Source: Pseudonocardia asaccharolytica DSM 44247 = NBRC 16224 (lineage in GTDB: Bacteria; Actinomycetota; Actinomycetes; Mycobacteriales; Pseudonocardiaceae). Taken from it: a DNA stretch of 64,000 nt. Position 1 is the stretch's first letter; the number at the start of each line of letters is the position of its first letter. The notes below the pieces were generated by a model, which was given only the letters and a program-made list of their open reading frames with translations, had not been told where the DNA came from and searched no databases. This document shows positions 16,002 through 23,932 of this stretch, one piece after another. Where the stretch lies: positions 31,121 through 95,120 of the forward strand of contig NZ_KE384066.1 of assembly GCF_000423625.1 (NCBI RefSeq). Direction: 5' to 3'. A program made the position numbers and the translations under genes.

Positions 16002-16733
16002 TCACTCCGCGGGCACGAAGTCGTAGGGCGCCAGCGGGCCGAGCAGCCGCAGCCGCATCCGTTCGGCCTGTTCGCGGCCCAGCTCCTCGACCGCGTCCTC
16101 GAACTCCCGCTGCCGGGCCCGCTCCACCAGGAAGGCCGCGTTGATCACGTCGTCCGGGTTGGCGGGTTGGTGGGCGACGGCGTCGACCACGGTCGGGCGC
16201 AGCCGCTCCAGCATGTGCTCGGCATCGTCGCGGCGCCGCTCCTCGAGCGCTCCGACGACGAGCTCGCCGAGACGGACCCGGTCGTAGTACGCGGCGTCCT
16301 CGGGCAGCGCGCGCACCGTCTCCTGCAGTCCCCGGACCTCCGCGTCCTCGGCGAGGACCTCGCGCAGCACCGCGTCCTGCTCGTAGCGGCCCTTGAGCGT
16401 GAACTGCGTCCGGCTCTCCAGCCCCGCCAGGACCTCCACGAGGTGGTCGTGGTGCGGTTCCAGCAGCTCCGCCACCACGCCCTGCTCCTCGATGACGGCG
16501 GGGAAGCGCATCGGCAGCACGCCGGCGTTCGCCGCCACGGAGTCGAGCACGGTCTCGTGGGCGATCAGGTCGTCGCGGGTGCCCAGGGGGCGGTCGGCAG
16601 GCACATCGCTGACGATCGCGGCCAGTTTCCCGTGCGTGATGATCGATATCGTGCCCGACGGGCCGAGCCCGGGCAGCTCTTCCGGGATCTCGGTATCCGC
16701 CGCGACCAGACCGTAGACGTAGGTGGGAGTCAT
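16002..16733 (-). CDS. gvpF: Gas vesicle protein GvpF
   Basis: A 243-aa GvpF/L-family protein beginning MTPTYVYGLVAADTEIP. It contains GVLPMRFPAVIEEQGVVAEL and ends RLLGPLAPYDFVPAE, both characteristic. GvpF binds GvpA before incorporation into the shell. The ATG overlaps the gvpA stop (ATGA), coupling its synthesis to that of the shell protein. It is about the same size as GvpL but without that protein's insert. Confidence 0.95.
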   Translation of the reverse strand: MTPTYVYGLVAADTEIPEELPGLGPSGTISIITHGKLAAIVSDVPADRPLGTRDDLIAHETVLDSVAANAGVLPMRFPAVIEEQGVVAELLEPHHDHLVEVLAGLESRTQFTLKGRYEQDAVLREVLAEDAEVRGLQETVRALPEDAAYYDRVRLGELVVGALEERRRDDAEHMLERLRPTVVDAVAHQPANPDDVINAAFLVERARQREFEDAVEELGREQAERMRLRLLGPLAPYDFVPAE

Positions 16734-17182
16734 TCCTCGCGCTCCCGGGAGCGTTGCCGCGGGCGCCTGCGCGGGGCCTCCTCCTTCTCCTCGGGCTGCT
16801 GCCCGATGCCGTCGAGCACGTCCCCGACCTTGTCGGCCGCCGCCTCGATCATCCCGGTGGTCTTGCCCTTGGCGCCGCCCTTGGTGCCGCCCTCGGTAAT
16901 CCCCTCGACGAGCTCGGGGAGGTCCTTGCCGCCCTTGGCGTAGAGGTCCAGCCGGTTGGTCGCCTCGGCGAACCGCAGATAGGTGTCTACGCTGGCGACG
17001 ACGATGCGGGCGTCGATGGTCAGGATCTCGATCCCGACCAGGGACACCCGGACGAACACGTCGATGACCAGGCCCTTGTCGAGGATGAGCTCGACGACGT
17101 CGGCGAGGCTGCCTCCGCGGCCACCGGACGGCGCGCGCTCGACATAGCCTCCGCCGCCTCCCTGTACGGTCGCTACTGACAT
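16730..17182 (-). CDS. gvpA: Gas vesicle structural protein GvpA
   Basis: Main shell protein. The conserved helix-strand-strand-helix core occupies about residues 25-80: LADVVELILDKGLVIDVFVR, then IDARIVVASVDTYLRFAEAT. At 150 aa it is about twice the cyanobacterial length, because of a Gly/Lys-rich and then Arg/Glu-rich C-terminal extension that actinobacterial GvpA proteins also tend to have. A glycine-rich 24-residue N-terminus precedes the core. The start is 3 bases after the SRPBCC gene stop. Confidence 0.93.
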   Translation of the reverse strand: MSVATVQGGGGGYVERAPSGGRGGSLADVVELILDKGLVIDVFVRVSLVGIEILTIDARIVVASVDTYLRFAEATNRLDLYAKGGKDLPELVEGITEGGTKGGAKGKTTGMIEAAADKVGDVLDGIGQQPEEKEEAPRRRPRQRSREREE

Positions 17183-17185
17183 CAG

Positions 17186-18271
17186 TCACCGTCTCCTTCG
17201 AGGCCGCGCGGGCGCAGGCTCGTCCTCGCGAGCGGCCGGCTCCTCGCCGTCGCCGCTCTCGTCGTCCTCGTCCTCGTCTTCGTAGTCCTCGTCCGCGTCG
17301 TAGTCCTCTTCCGCGTCGTAGTCCTCGTCCTCGTCGGACGGCCGGTCCTCGCGGTCGGCCTCGTCCGCGGATTCCTCCGCTTCCTCCTCCGGCCGCTCGG
17401 GTTCCTCCTCGGCCTCGTCGCCCGGGGCCTGCCGCTCCTGCTCCAGCGCCTCCTCGTGCGTCCTGACGACCTCGCCGTCGCGGATCTCCCCGCGCCACCC
17501 CTCGACCTTCTCCTGGTGGAGCAGCACGTTCGTCATCGCGTGCCGGCGGAAGTGCTTGAGCTCCAGCCGGGTCCGGCGGCCCTGGGCGCGCCAGAGATTG
17601 CCGGTGCGTTCGAACAGCCCCTGCGGCCAGTACTCCAGGACCAGCAGCACCCGGGTGAGGTTCGACCCGATCTCGGTGAAGCTCACCGCGCCGTCGACGT
17701 GGCCCTTGGCCCCCTTCGACCGCCACACGATGTGCGCGTCGGGGACCTGCTCGACGACGGTGGCCTGCCAGGTGCGGTGCGACCAGAGGACCTGCGCCTT
17801 CCAGTTGGTCTTCTCGTCCGACTCGCGGTCGACGCTCTCGAGCTTCTTCATGAACCCGGGGAAGTCCTCGAGCCGGGTCCACAGGTCGTAGGTGGTGTGC
17901 AGTGGGAGCGGCACATCGATGCTCTCGACGATGTTGGTGACCTTGAGCTTCTTGCCGGAACCACCCTTGCCGCCGCCGAGGGCACCCTTGATCTTCTCCT
18001 TGACGGCGGTGGCTCCCGCGCCGAGCGTCGCACCCAGCCCGGGCTTGCCGTCCTCGTCGGTCTTCCCGCTCGGCAACACCGTCCGAAGGCTGGGAAGACC
18101 GTGTTCGGCGACGCCGTCGAGGCGCTCGACGAGATCGTCGACCCGGTCCGTCGCCACCTGCGTCGCCCGCTCGACGAGCAGGCCGAGCAGCCGCTGCCCG
18201 GCCTCCTTGAGTGCATCGCCGGGCTGGCTTTCGGCGACGGCGCCCTTCGCCCGGGATGTCGTCTCAGCCAT
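17186..18271 (-). CDS. SRPBCC/cyclase-like gas-vesicle cluster protein (GvpZ-like)
   Basis: A 361-aa protein. Residues of about 110-265 form an SRPBCC (START-like) domain: SIDVPLPLHTTYDLWTRLED, then FMKKLESVDRESDEKTNWKA. The C-terminal 80 residues are mostly Asp/Glu with repeated DYDAEEDYDADEDYEDE. Similar SRPBCC genes occur in streptomycete gvp clusters (gvpZ). The domain could bind a hydrophobic ligand or the shell; the acidic tail may act as a chaperone-like or solubilising segment. It overlaps the upstream gene by 8 nt. The start is ATG 18271. Confidence 0.8.
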   Translation of the reverse strand: MAETTSRAKGAVAESQPGDALKEAGQRLLGLLVERATQVATDRVDDLVERLDGVAEHGLPSLRTVLPSGKTDEDGKPGLGATLGAGATAVKEKIKGALGGGKGGSGKKLKVTNIVESIDVPLPLHTTYDLWTRLEDFPGFMKKLESVDRESDEKTNWKAQVLWSHRTWQATVVEQVPDAHIVWRSKGAKGHVDGAVSFTEIGSNLTRVLLVLEYWPQGLFERTGNLWRAQGRRTRLELKHFRRHAMTNVLLHQEKVEGWRGEIRDGEVVRTHEEALEQERQAPGDEAEEEPERPEEEAEESADEADREDRPSDEDEDYDAEEDYDADEDYEDEDEDDESGDGEEPAAREDEPAPARPRRRR

Positions 18272-18857
18272 CGTCGCCGCTCCGTTGGGTGCGCGTGCGG
18301 CCGCCCCGGCGCGCGGCACCACCCGCGGTCGACGCGGCGGCCCGCTTGACGGTCGCGGCGGGGCTCTTGGCCCCGGACGCGCGCGAGCCGCGGCCCCGGG
18401 CCGGGCGGCGCGGCGCCTCCTCGTCCTCCTCTTCGGCCTCGTCCGTCTCGTCGGCCTCGTCGGGCTCGCCGTCCTCGGCGGCCTCCTCTTCCGCCTCCTC
18501 GGCCTCGGGTTCGCGCTCCTCGGCCTCGGACCGCCTGCGACGCCCCGTGCCGAGGTCGCCGAGCGACTCGACGCGCTGACCCACCTTGTCGGTGAGGGAT
18601 TCGACCTGACGGGTCGCGACGGCCATCGCGGCGCCCTTGCCCGCATCGAGGAGCCGGCCCCGCATCTCGTCGACCAGGCGGGTGAGCTCGGGCGACGCCT
18701 TCACCAGCTTCGTGCCCTGAGCCAGGATCTCGCTCGGTCCGCCGGCGCGCTGGCCTGCCGCCAGCCCACCCAACATCAACGCAAGCTTCATCTTCTTGGT
18801 GCGTCCCAACAGGTAGCCGCCGGCGACGCCGAGGGCTATCCGCGCCCCACACTTCAC
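18264..18857 (-). CDS. First gene of gas-vesicle operon: polyampholyte protein (GvpY-like)
   Basis: A 197-aa protein that heads the operon. It begins with a short hydrophobic stretch (IALGVAGGYLLGR, LALMLGGLAAG), then a helical region, a long Glu-rich block (about 108-147) and a basic Arg/Ala/Lys tail resembling histone H1. Position suggests an accessory protein of the GvpY kind; the link is by context only. The GTG at 18857 has GGAGATC just upstream. The 266 bases before it (18858-19123) would hold the operon promoter; I see no clear -35/-10 there. Confidence 0.7.
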   Translation of the reverse strand: MKCGARIALGVAGGYLLGRTKKMKLALMLGGLAAGQRAGGPSEILAQGTKLVKASPELTRLVDEMRGRLLDAGKGAAMAVATRQVESLTDKVGQRVESLGDLGTGRRRRSEAEEREPEAEEAEEEAAEDGEPDEADETDEAEEEDEEAPRRPARGRGSRASGAKSPAATVKRAAASTAGGAARRGGRTRTQRSGDDG

Positions 18858-19123
18858 TGGATCTCCTCATGTCGGTCGCCGGGCGGCCCGATCGACGTCG
18901 CGCCCGATCTGGTGGACCGGGATGAGCGGACGTTCATGGCGTCACCGACGTCGGGTAGTGCACTAGGCCCGATCAGGGTCGAATGGCATCTACCCACAGC
19001 CACGATCAGGCACACGTGAGAACGGCCGCGACGACGTATTTCCCTCCGATCGGCAGCAGCCATACAGCCGAATGGAGTCGCGGTGCCAGGTGTGGGGCGG
19101 CCGCGCTGGGGTAGCTCAGTCCC

Positions 19124-19838
19124 ATGACCACTCCGCCCGCACAGCAACAGGAGCCCCCTGGCGAAACCGGTCCCATGCGTCCGGGTCCGGACGACGAGAT
19201 GGCCGGCTATGTCGGTCGCGATCTGCTCGCCGACCGGGTCGCCCTGGTCACCGGCGGCGACTCCGGTATCGGCAGGGCGGTATGCGTCGCGTTCGCCAAG
19301 GAGGGGGCCGACGTGGCACTCGCCTATCTGTCCGAGGACGCCGATGCCGAGCACACCGCTCGGCTGATCCGTGATCAGGGAGGCCGGGCGCTGACGATCC
19401 GCGGCGATCTCGCGGTCGCGGGGCACTGCCGCGAGGTGGTCGAGCGGACGGTCGAAGGCCGCGTTGCCCCATCGTCGCCGGGGCAGCTGTGTGATCAACA
19501 CCGGATCGGTCAACGGACTGCGGGGCAACAAGTCGCTCATCGACTACTCCGCAACCAAGGGCGCGGTCCACACCCTGACCTTTTCGCTGGCCCAGGCCCT
19601 GCTCGACCGCGGGATCCGGGTCAACTGTGTGGCACCCGGCCCGGTGTGGACGCCGCTGACCCCGGCGACGTTCCCGCCGGAGCGGGTGGAGACGTTCGGC
19701 GAGCAGGTACCGATGGATCGTGCCGCGCAGCCTGACGAGATCGCGCCGTCGTACGTGTTCTTCGCCGCCGACCAGCTGTCGAGCTACTACACCGGTGAGG
19801 TGCTGGCCCCGCTCGGCGGCGAGACGACGCCCGGCTGA
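19124..19838 (+). pseudogene. Short-chain dehydrogenase, internally deleted and frameshifted
   Basis: The 5' frame encodes a normal start (MTTPPAQQQEPPGETGPMRP, then VALVTGGDSGIGRAV) through REVVERTVE. At about 19460 homology jumps to another frame that encodes CVINTGSVNGLRG, YSATKGAVHTLTFSLAQALL and the normal C-terminus to 19838. Some 45-55 residues that should carry the NNAG motif are missing, and the frame is lost. The ancestor was a 290-aa-class SDR of the general-stress (YhdF-like) type. Either a real deletion or an assembly error would explain it. The 3' end overlaps the convergent regulator gene. Confidence 0.85.
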
Positions 19839-20503
19839 GGTCTGCCCGCGGGCGCCAGCTGTGCCACGCAGGTGGTGTCGTCGGTGAAGGGTTGCAGCGC
19901 CGTGACCGCCAGCGGCGCCCGCAGCGCGGTGAGGGCGCCCTGCATGAGGCCGAGATGAAGCGGGCAGACGAGGTCGCGATGCTGCTCGGCGAGTTCGCGG
20001 AACGGGCAGTGCCGCAGCCGCACCCGCTCGGGGACGCCCGGTCCGCCGGTCGCCTCGTCCGGCGCGAAGTCCAGATCCGCGAGCATCCGGACCAGCCGGA
20101 TGGCCGCCTCGGCGGGCCCGACCCGGCGGGCCGGAACCGGTCGCGCGACGAGCGCGGCCCCCCATTCCCGGCCGATATCGGTCGCCTCGGCGGTGGGGTG
20201 CTCGCTGGTTGCGGCGATGCGGCTGAGCAGGATGTCGGCCAGCTCCTGATAGCGGCGCAGCCCGCCGCGGGCGAGGCCGGGTCGAGGCCGGTAGACCACG
20301 CGGGGCCGGCCCGGACCCGAGGGGGTGCCAGGGAAGCGCTCGACGATGCCGGCGCCGACCAGCCCGTCGAGATGGAACCGGGCGGTGTTGGGGTGGATGC
20401 CGAGCTGCGCGGCGATCTCGGAGACACCCACCGGTTCGGCGGCCCGCTGGACGGCCTCCAGCACCTGCCGGCGGCGTCCGGCGTGCCCGGTGTGCCCCGT
20501 CAT
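19787..20503 (-). CDS. SufR-like winged-helix regulator with conserved cysteines
   Basis: A 238-aa regulator. The N-terminal helix-turn-helix is EIAAQLGIHPNTARFHLDGL (about 29-48). C-terminal cysteines Cys166 (HCPFRELA), Cys180 (VCPLHLGL) and Cys212 (TTCVAQL) are arranged as in SufR-like iron-sulfur regulators, so it may sense Fe-S status, oxygen or nitric oxide. It is divergent from a hemerythrin-like gene, and a palindrome lies directly beside its -10. Its last 52 bases overlap the decayed SDR. Confidence 0.8.
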   Translation of the reverse strand: MTGHTGHAGRRRQVLEAVQRAAEPVGVSEIAAQLGIHPNTARFHLDGLVGAGIVERFPGTPSGPGRPRVVYRPRPGLARGGLRRYQELADILLSRIAATSEHPTAEATDIGREWGAALVARPVPARRVGPAEAAIRLVRMLADLDFAPDEATGGPGVPERVRLRHCPFRELAEQHRDLVCPLHLGLMQGALTALRAPLAVTALQPFTDDTTCVAQLAPAGRPQPGVVSPPSGASTSPV

Positions 20504-20552
20504 CGGACTCGGTCTCCTCTTCGGCGCGGCCGCGGATCCTCGATGCGCTCGA

Positions 20553-20579
20553 AGTTTACACAATTGATCATTGTGAAAA
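20553..20579. promoter_or_regulatory. Operator and -10 for the SufR-like/hemerythrin divergent promoter
   Basis: CACAAT-TGATC-ATTGTG (20559-20575) is an inverted repeat; three further A/T pairs (20555-20557 with 20577-20579) extend it. On the minus strand TAAACT (20558 to 20553), a good -10, abuts the palindrome. A repressor here would therefore block the regulator's own promoter. The region is markedly AT-rich for this genome. Confidence 0.7.
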
Positions 20580-20605
20580 TAGGGGAAATCTGGTGAACTG
20601 AACTC

Positions 20606-21202
20606 GTGACATCGCTCTCCGGCATCGACGTCGACACCGCCTCCGGCGACCGTGCGTGGCGGGCTCGGGAAAAGCTGCGGGATCGGGGTGACGAGCTGCT
20701 CGCCGAGCTGGCCGCGAAGGTCGCGCTCGTCACCGAACTGCAGCTGTCGGTCACCCTCCACGAGGAGGCGCACGACGAGTTGGCGCGGTTCTGCCGCCGG
20801 CAGGTGCTGGGCCTGCTGACAGCGACCGATCGGGTGTTGTACGCGGCCGCGGCGGAGGCGAACGACACGCGACTGCTGGTACGGGCGCTGCGCACCCAGC
20901 ACGATCTGCTCGCCGCCGAGATCGAGGACCTGGTCCGGGCGAACACCATCGGCCGGGCTGCCCTCGCGGGCCACGCGATCCTCGCCCTGCTCGACGGCTG
21001 CCGGCGGGTGGAGCAGGCGGTGCTGCTGCCCGCAATGGCCGCCATACCCGGGGTCGATCTCGCGGGGCTCGTCGATGACCTCGACGCGGTACTCCGCGAT
21101 GGCCTGTTCCGCGACGCCCGGGCGCCCGAGCTCCCGGTGAGCGAGGGATCTCCGCCGGCCCCCGGCGGCTACGCTCGGCTGGCGTCGGGACAGGCCGGAT
21201 AG
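20606..21202 (+). CDS. Hemerythrin-like helical protein
   Basis: A 198-aa mostly helical protein with scattered His/Glu pairs (LHEEAHDEL, RTQHDLLAAEIEDL, CRRVEQAVLLPAM) in the spacing of hemerythrin HHE domains, although not every di-iron ligand is obvious. Such proteins bind oxygen or nitric oxide, or act in iron storage and repair. It is divergent from the SufR-like regulator, which suggests redox-responsive control. GTG 20606 lacks a strong ribosome-binding site. The alternative is a helical protein without metal. Confidence 0.6.
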   Translation: MTSLSGIDVDTASGDRAWRAREKLRDRGDELLAELAAKVALVTELQLSVTLHEEAHDELARFCRRQVLGLLTATDRVLYAAAAEANDTRLLVRALRTQHDLLAAEIEDLVRANTIGRAALAGHAILALLDGCRRVEQAVLLPAMAAIPGVDLAGLVDDLDAVLRDGLFRDARAPELPVSEGSPPAPGGYARLASGQAG

Positions 21203-21224
21203 GGGAGCGTGAAGGTTGACGGAC

Positions 21225-21644
21225 ATGGCGACGGCCCCCGGCGAGGCCGCGGGCGGCGATCTGCCGCGCGCACTCTGTGACGTGCATGCGGCGCTCGCCG
21301 ACTCCGCATCGGCGCCGACCGGTGTGGTCTGGCGGATGACCGAGGTCGGCCGCCAGCTCGACGCGAACCTGCTGAACCTGCCTGCCGGGCAGGTCATCGG
21401 CACCCACGCCGAGCCCGATCTCGATGTGCTCGTGATCGTGGTCGCCGGGAGCGGAACGATGAGTACCGACGAAGGCCCGCTCACGCTCGGTCCGGGCCGG
21501 CTCGTATGGCTGCCCCACAGCTCCACCCGCAGCCTCACCGCCGGCCCGGACGGCCTCGCCTACCTGACCGTGCACCGGCGGCGGCCGGGGATGCAGATCC
21601 GGTCCGGCCCGCCCGCGCACGGGCCCTACGCCGTGTCGTCCTAG
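21225..21644 (+). CDS. Small cupin-domain protein
   Basis: A 139-aa single cupin. NLPAGQVIGTHAEPDLDVLV carries the first motif (His present but the set is reduced), followed by GSGTMSTDEGPLTLGPGRLV and WLPHSSTRSLT with the second-motif His. It is cytosolic, with no signal. The function is unknown; such proteins often bind metals or small ligands. ATG 21225 follows GAAGG by 9 nt; TTG 21216 would add three residues. It follows the hemerythrin-like gene by 22 bases and may be cotranscribed. Confidence 0.75.
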   Translation: MATAPGEAAGGDLPRALCDVHAALADSASAPTGVVWRMTEVGRQLDANLLNLPAGQVIGTHAEPDLDVLVIVVAGSGTMSTDEGPLTLGPGRLVWLPHSSTRSLTAGPDGLAYLTVHRRRPGMQIRSGPPAHGPYAVSS

Positions 21645-21650
21645 ATCCTC

Positions 21651-22307
21651 CTAGGAACCGACGATCTCGACGTCGTCGCGGTAGAGCTTGTAGGCGTCCT
21701 GGTACTCCATCACCCGGGCGACCTCGCCGATCAGGTCCTCGGCGTAGCCGGCCCGGCGCAGCAGGTGGAAGCCCATCTCCATGCCCGAGGTGATCCCGCC
21801 CGCGGTGATGATCCGTCCCGAGTCGACGACCCTGGCCCGGCTGATCCGGCACGCCGGGGCGATATCGGCCAGCCGGTCGATCGGTACCTTGCCGGGCGGG
21901 TTGGCCTCGACCCGGTCGGGCTCCTTGCGGCTGGTCGCCGCAAGTCCGTCGAGCAGGCCCATCTTCCCGTAGATCCACGAGCCGGTGCACACGCTGGTCA
22001 GCAGCGTCTCCTCCGGCTGGCTGCGGATGAACTCGTGCAGCCTGCCGTTGCGGACCTCCTGGCGGGTGCCGAACCCGCCCGGGATAAGGAAGGCGTCCAT
22101 CGCGGGCCGGTCGGCGAAGGAGTAGTTGGGCAGCACGGTGAACCCGGCCTGGGCCTGCACCGGCCGCAGCGCGTCGGCGATCAGGAACGCCTCCAGCTCC
22201 GGATCGAACCGGCGGGCCACGGCGAACACGCCGTGCGGCGCCGCGAAGTCGACGATCTCGACGTCCTTGAACACGTAGATTCCGAGCCGGAAACCACTGG
22301 TCCCCAT
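21651..22307 (-). CDS. DJ-1/PfpI-family protein
   Basis: A 218-aa class-I glutamine-amidotransferase-like protein. The nucleophile-elbow Cys107 (TSVCTGSW) and Glu17 (FKDVEIVDF) are present, as in isonitrile hydratases and glyoxalase-III-type members. There is no AraC domain, so it is an enzyme rather than a regulator. GGGAGG precedes two adjacent ATG codons (22310 and 22307); either could be used. It is divergent from a TetR gene, with two operator copies between them, so it is very probably the TetR target. Confidence 0.88.
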   Translation of the reverse strand: MGTSGFRLGIYVFKDVEIVDFAAPHGVFAVARRFDPELEAFLIADALRPVQAQAGFTVLPNYSFADRPAMDAFLIPGGFGTRQEVRNGRLHEFIRSQPEETLLTSVCTGSWIYGKMGLLDGLAATSRKEPDRVEANPPGKVPIDRLADIAPACRISRARVVDSGRIITAGGITSGMEMGFHLLRRAGYAEDLIGEVARVMEYQDAYKLYRDDVEIVGS

Positions 22308-22329
22308 CATGCCCTCCCGCGTCTGCATC

Positions 22330-22347
22330 GGAAAACGTCCGTTTTCC
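22330..22347. promoter_or_regulatory. TetR operator 1 (perfect palindrome)
   Basis: GGAAAACG-TC-CGTTTTCC is a perfect 18-bp inverted repeat in the leader of the DJ-1-like gene. It lies downstream of the promoter described at 22360-22388, where a bound repressor would block elongation. A second copy starts 36 bp away at 22366. Confidence 0.85.
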
Positions 22348-22359
22348 ACGGCGTTCCGA

Positions 22360-22388
22360 ACCCTAGGGGAACGACCGTTTTCCGTCAA
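22360..22388 (-). promoter_or_regulatory. DJ-1-like gene promoter with embedded operator 2
   Basis: Minus strand: -35 TTGACG (22388-22383), 17-nt spacer, -10 TAGGGT (22365-22360). The spacer is almost exactly operator 2 (22366-22383), whose right half CGTTTTCC is identical to operator 1 and whose left half GGGGAACG matches 6 of 8. On the plus strand operator 2 also covers the expected -35 of tetR. Confidence 0.8.
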
Positions 22389-22401
22389 TATCACGGCCGT
22401 C

Positions 22402-22407
22402 TAGACT
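22402..22407 (+). promoter_or_regulatory. tetR -10 element, leaderless start
   Basis: TAGACT lies 6 nt before the ATG at 22414 with no ribosome-binding site between, so the mRNA is probably leaderless. The -35 would fall at about 22379-22384, inside operator 2, which predicts autorepression. Confidence 0.6.
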
Positions 22408-22413
22408 GCCCGA

Positions 22414-22995
22414 ATGAGTCCCCCCGACGCCCGGGACCCGCAGGTCCGGACCCGCCTGCTCGACGCCGCCGAGCGGCTGTTCTACGGCCGCGGCGTGCGG
22501 TCCGTCGGGGTCGACGACGTCGTGGCCGCGGCCAGGGTGGCGACCAAGACGCTGTATGCGCAGTTCGGCTCCAAGGACGGCCTGGTCGAGGCCTACCTGC
22601 GCCGCCGAGACCAGCGCTGGATGGACTGGCTGCGGGCCAGGGTGGCGGAGGCTGAGCCCGGATCACCCCGGGTCCTCGCGGTGTTCGACGCGCTGGGTGA
22701 ATGGTTCGGCGAGCCCGGCTTCAACGGCTGCGCCTTCGTCAACGTGGCCGGCGAGCTGGTCACGCACGCGGCTGCGCGGGCCGTCGCCCGCGACCACAAG
22801 CGGGCGCTGCGCGCGCTGCTGGCGCAGCTGGCCGCCGACACCGGCGCCGCCGATGCGGGCGTGCTCGCCGACCGGCTGATGCTGCTCGTCGAGGGCGCGA
22901 TCGTCACGGCGCACGTCGAGGGCGACCCCGAGGCGGCGCTGCGCGGTCGTTCCGCCGCGGCGGCGCTGCTGCAGGTGCACGCCGCCGCGGCGTGA
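22414..22995 (+). CDS. TetR-family repressor
   Basis: A 193-aa regulator. The DNA-binding domain is at about residues 10-55: RLLDAAERLFYGRGVRSVGV, then ATKTLYAQFGSKDGLVEAYL. The C-terminal ligand domain contains FNGCAFVNVAGE and VEGAIVTAHVEGDPEAA, a pattern of small TetR proteins next to oxidoreductase-type targets. It is divergent from the DJ-1-like gene; two matching palindromes lie in the shared promoter. The ligand is unknown. Confidence 0.93.
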   Translation: MSPPDARDPQVRTRLLDAAERLFYGRGVRSVGVDDVVAAARVATKTLYAQFGSKDGLVEAYLRRRDQRWMDWLRARVAEAEPGSPRVLAVFDALGEWFGEPGFNGCAFVNVAGELVTHAAARAVARDHKRALRALLAQLAADTGAADAGVLADRLMLLVEGAIVTAHVEGDPEAALRGRSAAAALLQVHAAAA

Positions 22996-23039
22996 TCACC
23001 CGGGACCTGGCCCGTTACGGTGGGCGGGGGTGGTCGATC

Positions 23040-23927
23040 ATGCGCGCTGGCGTCAGCGTCGTCGGCAGTCTCAACCACGACATCGCGGTGACCCTCGATC
23101 GATTGCCCGCGGCGGGTGAGACCGTCGCGGGCGGACCGGCGTGCCGCGGGGTCGGAGGGAAGGGCGCCAACCAGGCGGTCGCGCTGGCCAGGCTCGGCCG
23201 CCACGCTCGGATGGTGGGCGCGGTCGGGGCCGATGCCGAGGGCGTGGCGCTGCGGGCCGCGCTGGACGCCGAGGGCATCGACGTCGCGGACGTGGCCACG
23301 GTCGACGGGCCCAGCGGCACCGCCATCGTGCTGGTGCACGGCGGGGAGAGCACGATCGTCGTCAGCGCCGGGGCCAACGACCGGCTCGACGCCGAGCGGG
23401 TGCGCGCCGCGGCGGGCACTCTCGCACAGGCCGCGGCGGTGCTGGTGCAGTGCGAGGTGCCCGACGGCGCGCTGGTCGCCGCGGCCGAGCTCGCGTCCGG
23501 GTTCTACGTGGTGAACCCCGCCCCGGCCCGCCCGCTACCCGAGACTGTGCTGAACAGGGCCGATATCCTGGTGCCCAACCTCACGGAGCTGGCCACGCTC
23601 GCCGGCGGCCCCGTTCCCGAGGACCTCGACGGCATCGTCGACCTCGCCCGCGCGCTGCGCCCGGCCGCGGCCACCGTCGTGACCCGCGGCGGCGACGGCG
23701 CCGTCGTCGTCGAACCGACCGGGGTGGTGCGGGTCCCGGCGGTCGCGGCCACGCTCGTCGACGCCACCGCCGCCGGGGACAGCTTCGTCGCCGCGCTCAC
23801 CGACGCGCTGCTCGACGGCGTCTCGCTCGCCGACGCCGCACGGTGGGCGGCCCGCGTCGCCGCGGTCACGGTGTCGCGCCCCGGCGCGTCGGCGTCGTTG
23901 CCGCGCCGCGCCGAGGTACCGGCCTAG
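23040..23927 (+). CDS. rbsK: Ribokinase (PfkB family)
   Basis: A 295-aa sugar kinase, phosphorylating ribose at O5 if a true ribokinase. The N-terminal SVVGSLNHDIAVTLDRLPAA, the GGKGANQAVALARLG sugar-binding stretch and the C-terminal anion-hole/catalytic motif DATAAGDSFVAAL are intact. The pattern agrees better with ribokinase than with fructokinase. No ribose transporter or RbsD adjoins it. It starts 44 bases after the tetR stop and is followed by a decayed LLM gene. Confidence 0.9.
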   Translation: MRAGVSVVGSLNHDIAVTLDRLPAAGETVAGGPACRGVGGKGANQAVALARLGRHARMVGAVGADAEGVALRAALDAEGIDVADVATVDGPSGTAIVLVHGGESTIVVSAGANDRLDAERVRAAAGTLAQAAAVLVQCEVPDGALVAAAELASGFYVVNPAPARPLPETVLNRADILVPNLTELATLAGGPVPEDLDGIVDLARALRPAAATVVTRGGDGAVVVEPTGVVRVPAVAATLVDATAAGDSFVAALTDALLDGVSLADAARWAARVAAVTVSRPGASASLPRRAEVPA

Positions 23928-23932
23928 CCTCG

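Noticed and set aside
19108..19124. GGGGTAGCTCAG resembling a tRNA D-arm start
   Set aside because: No anticodon stem, no T-arm GTTCGA and no acceptor pairing follow; the SDR start codon lies right after it.
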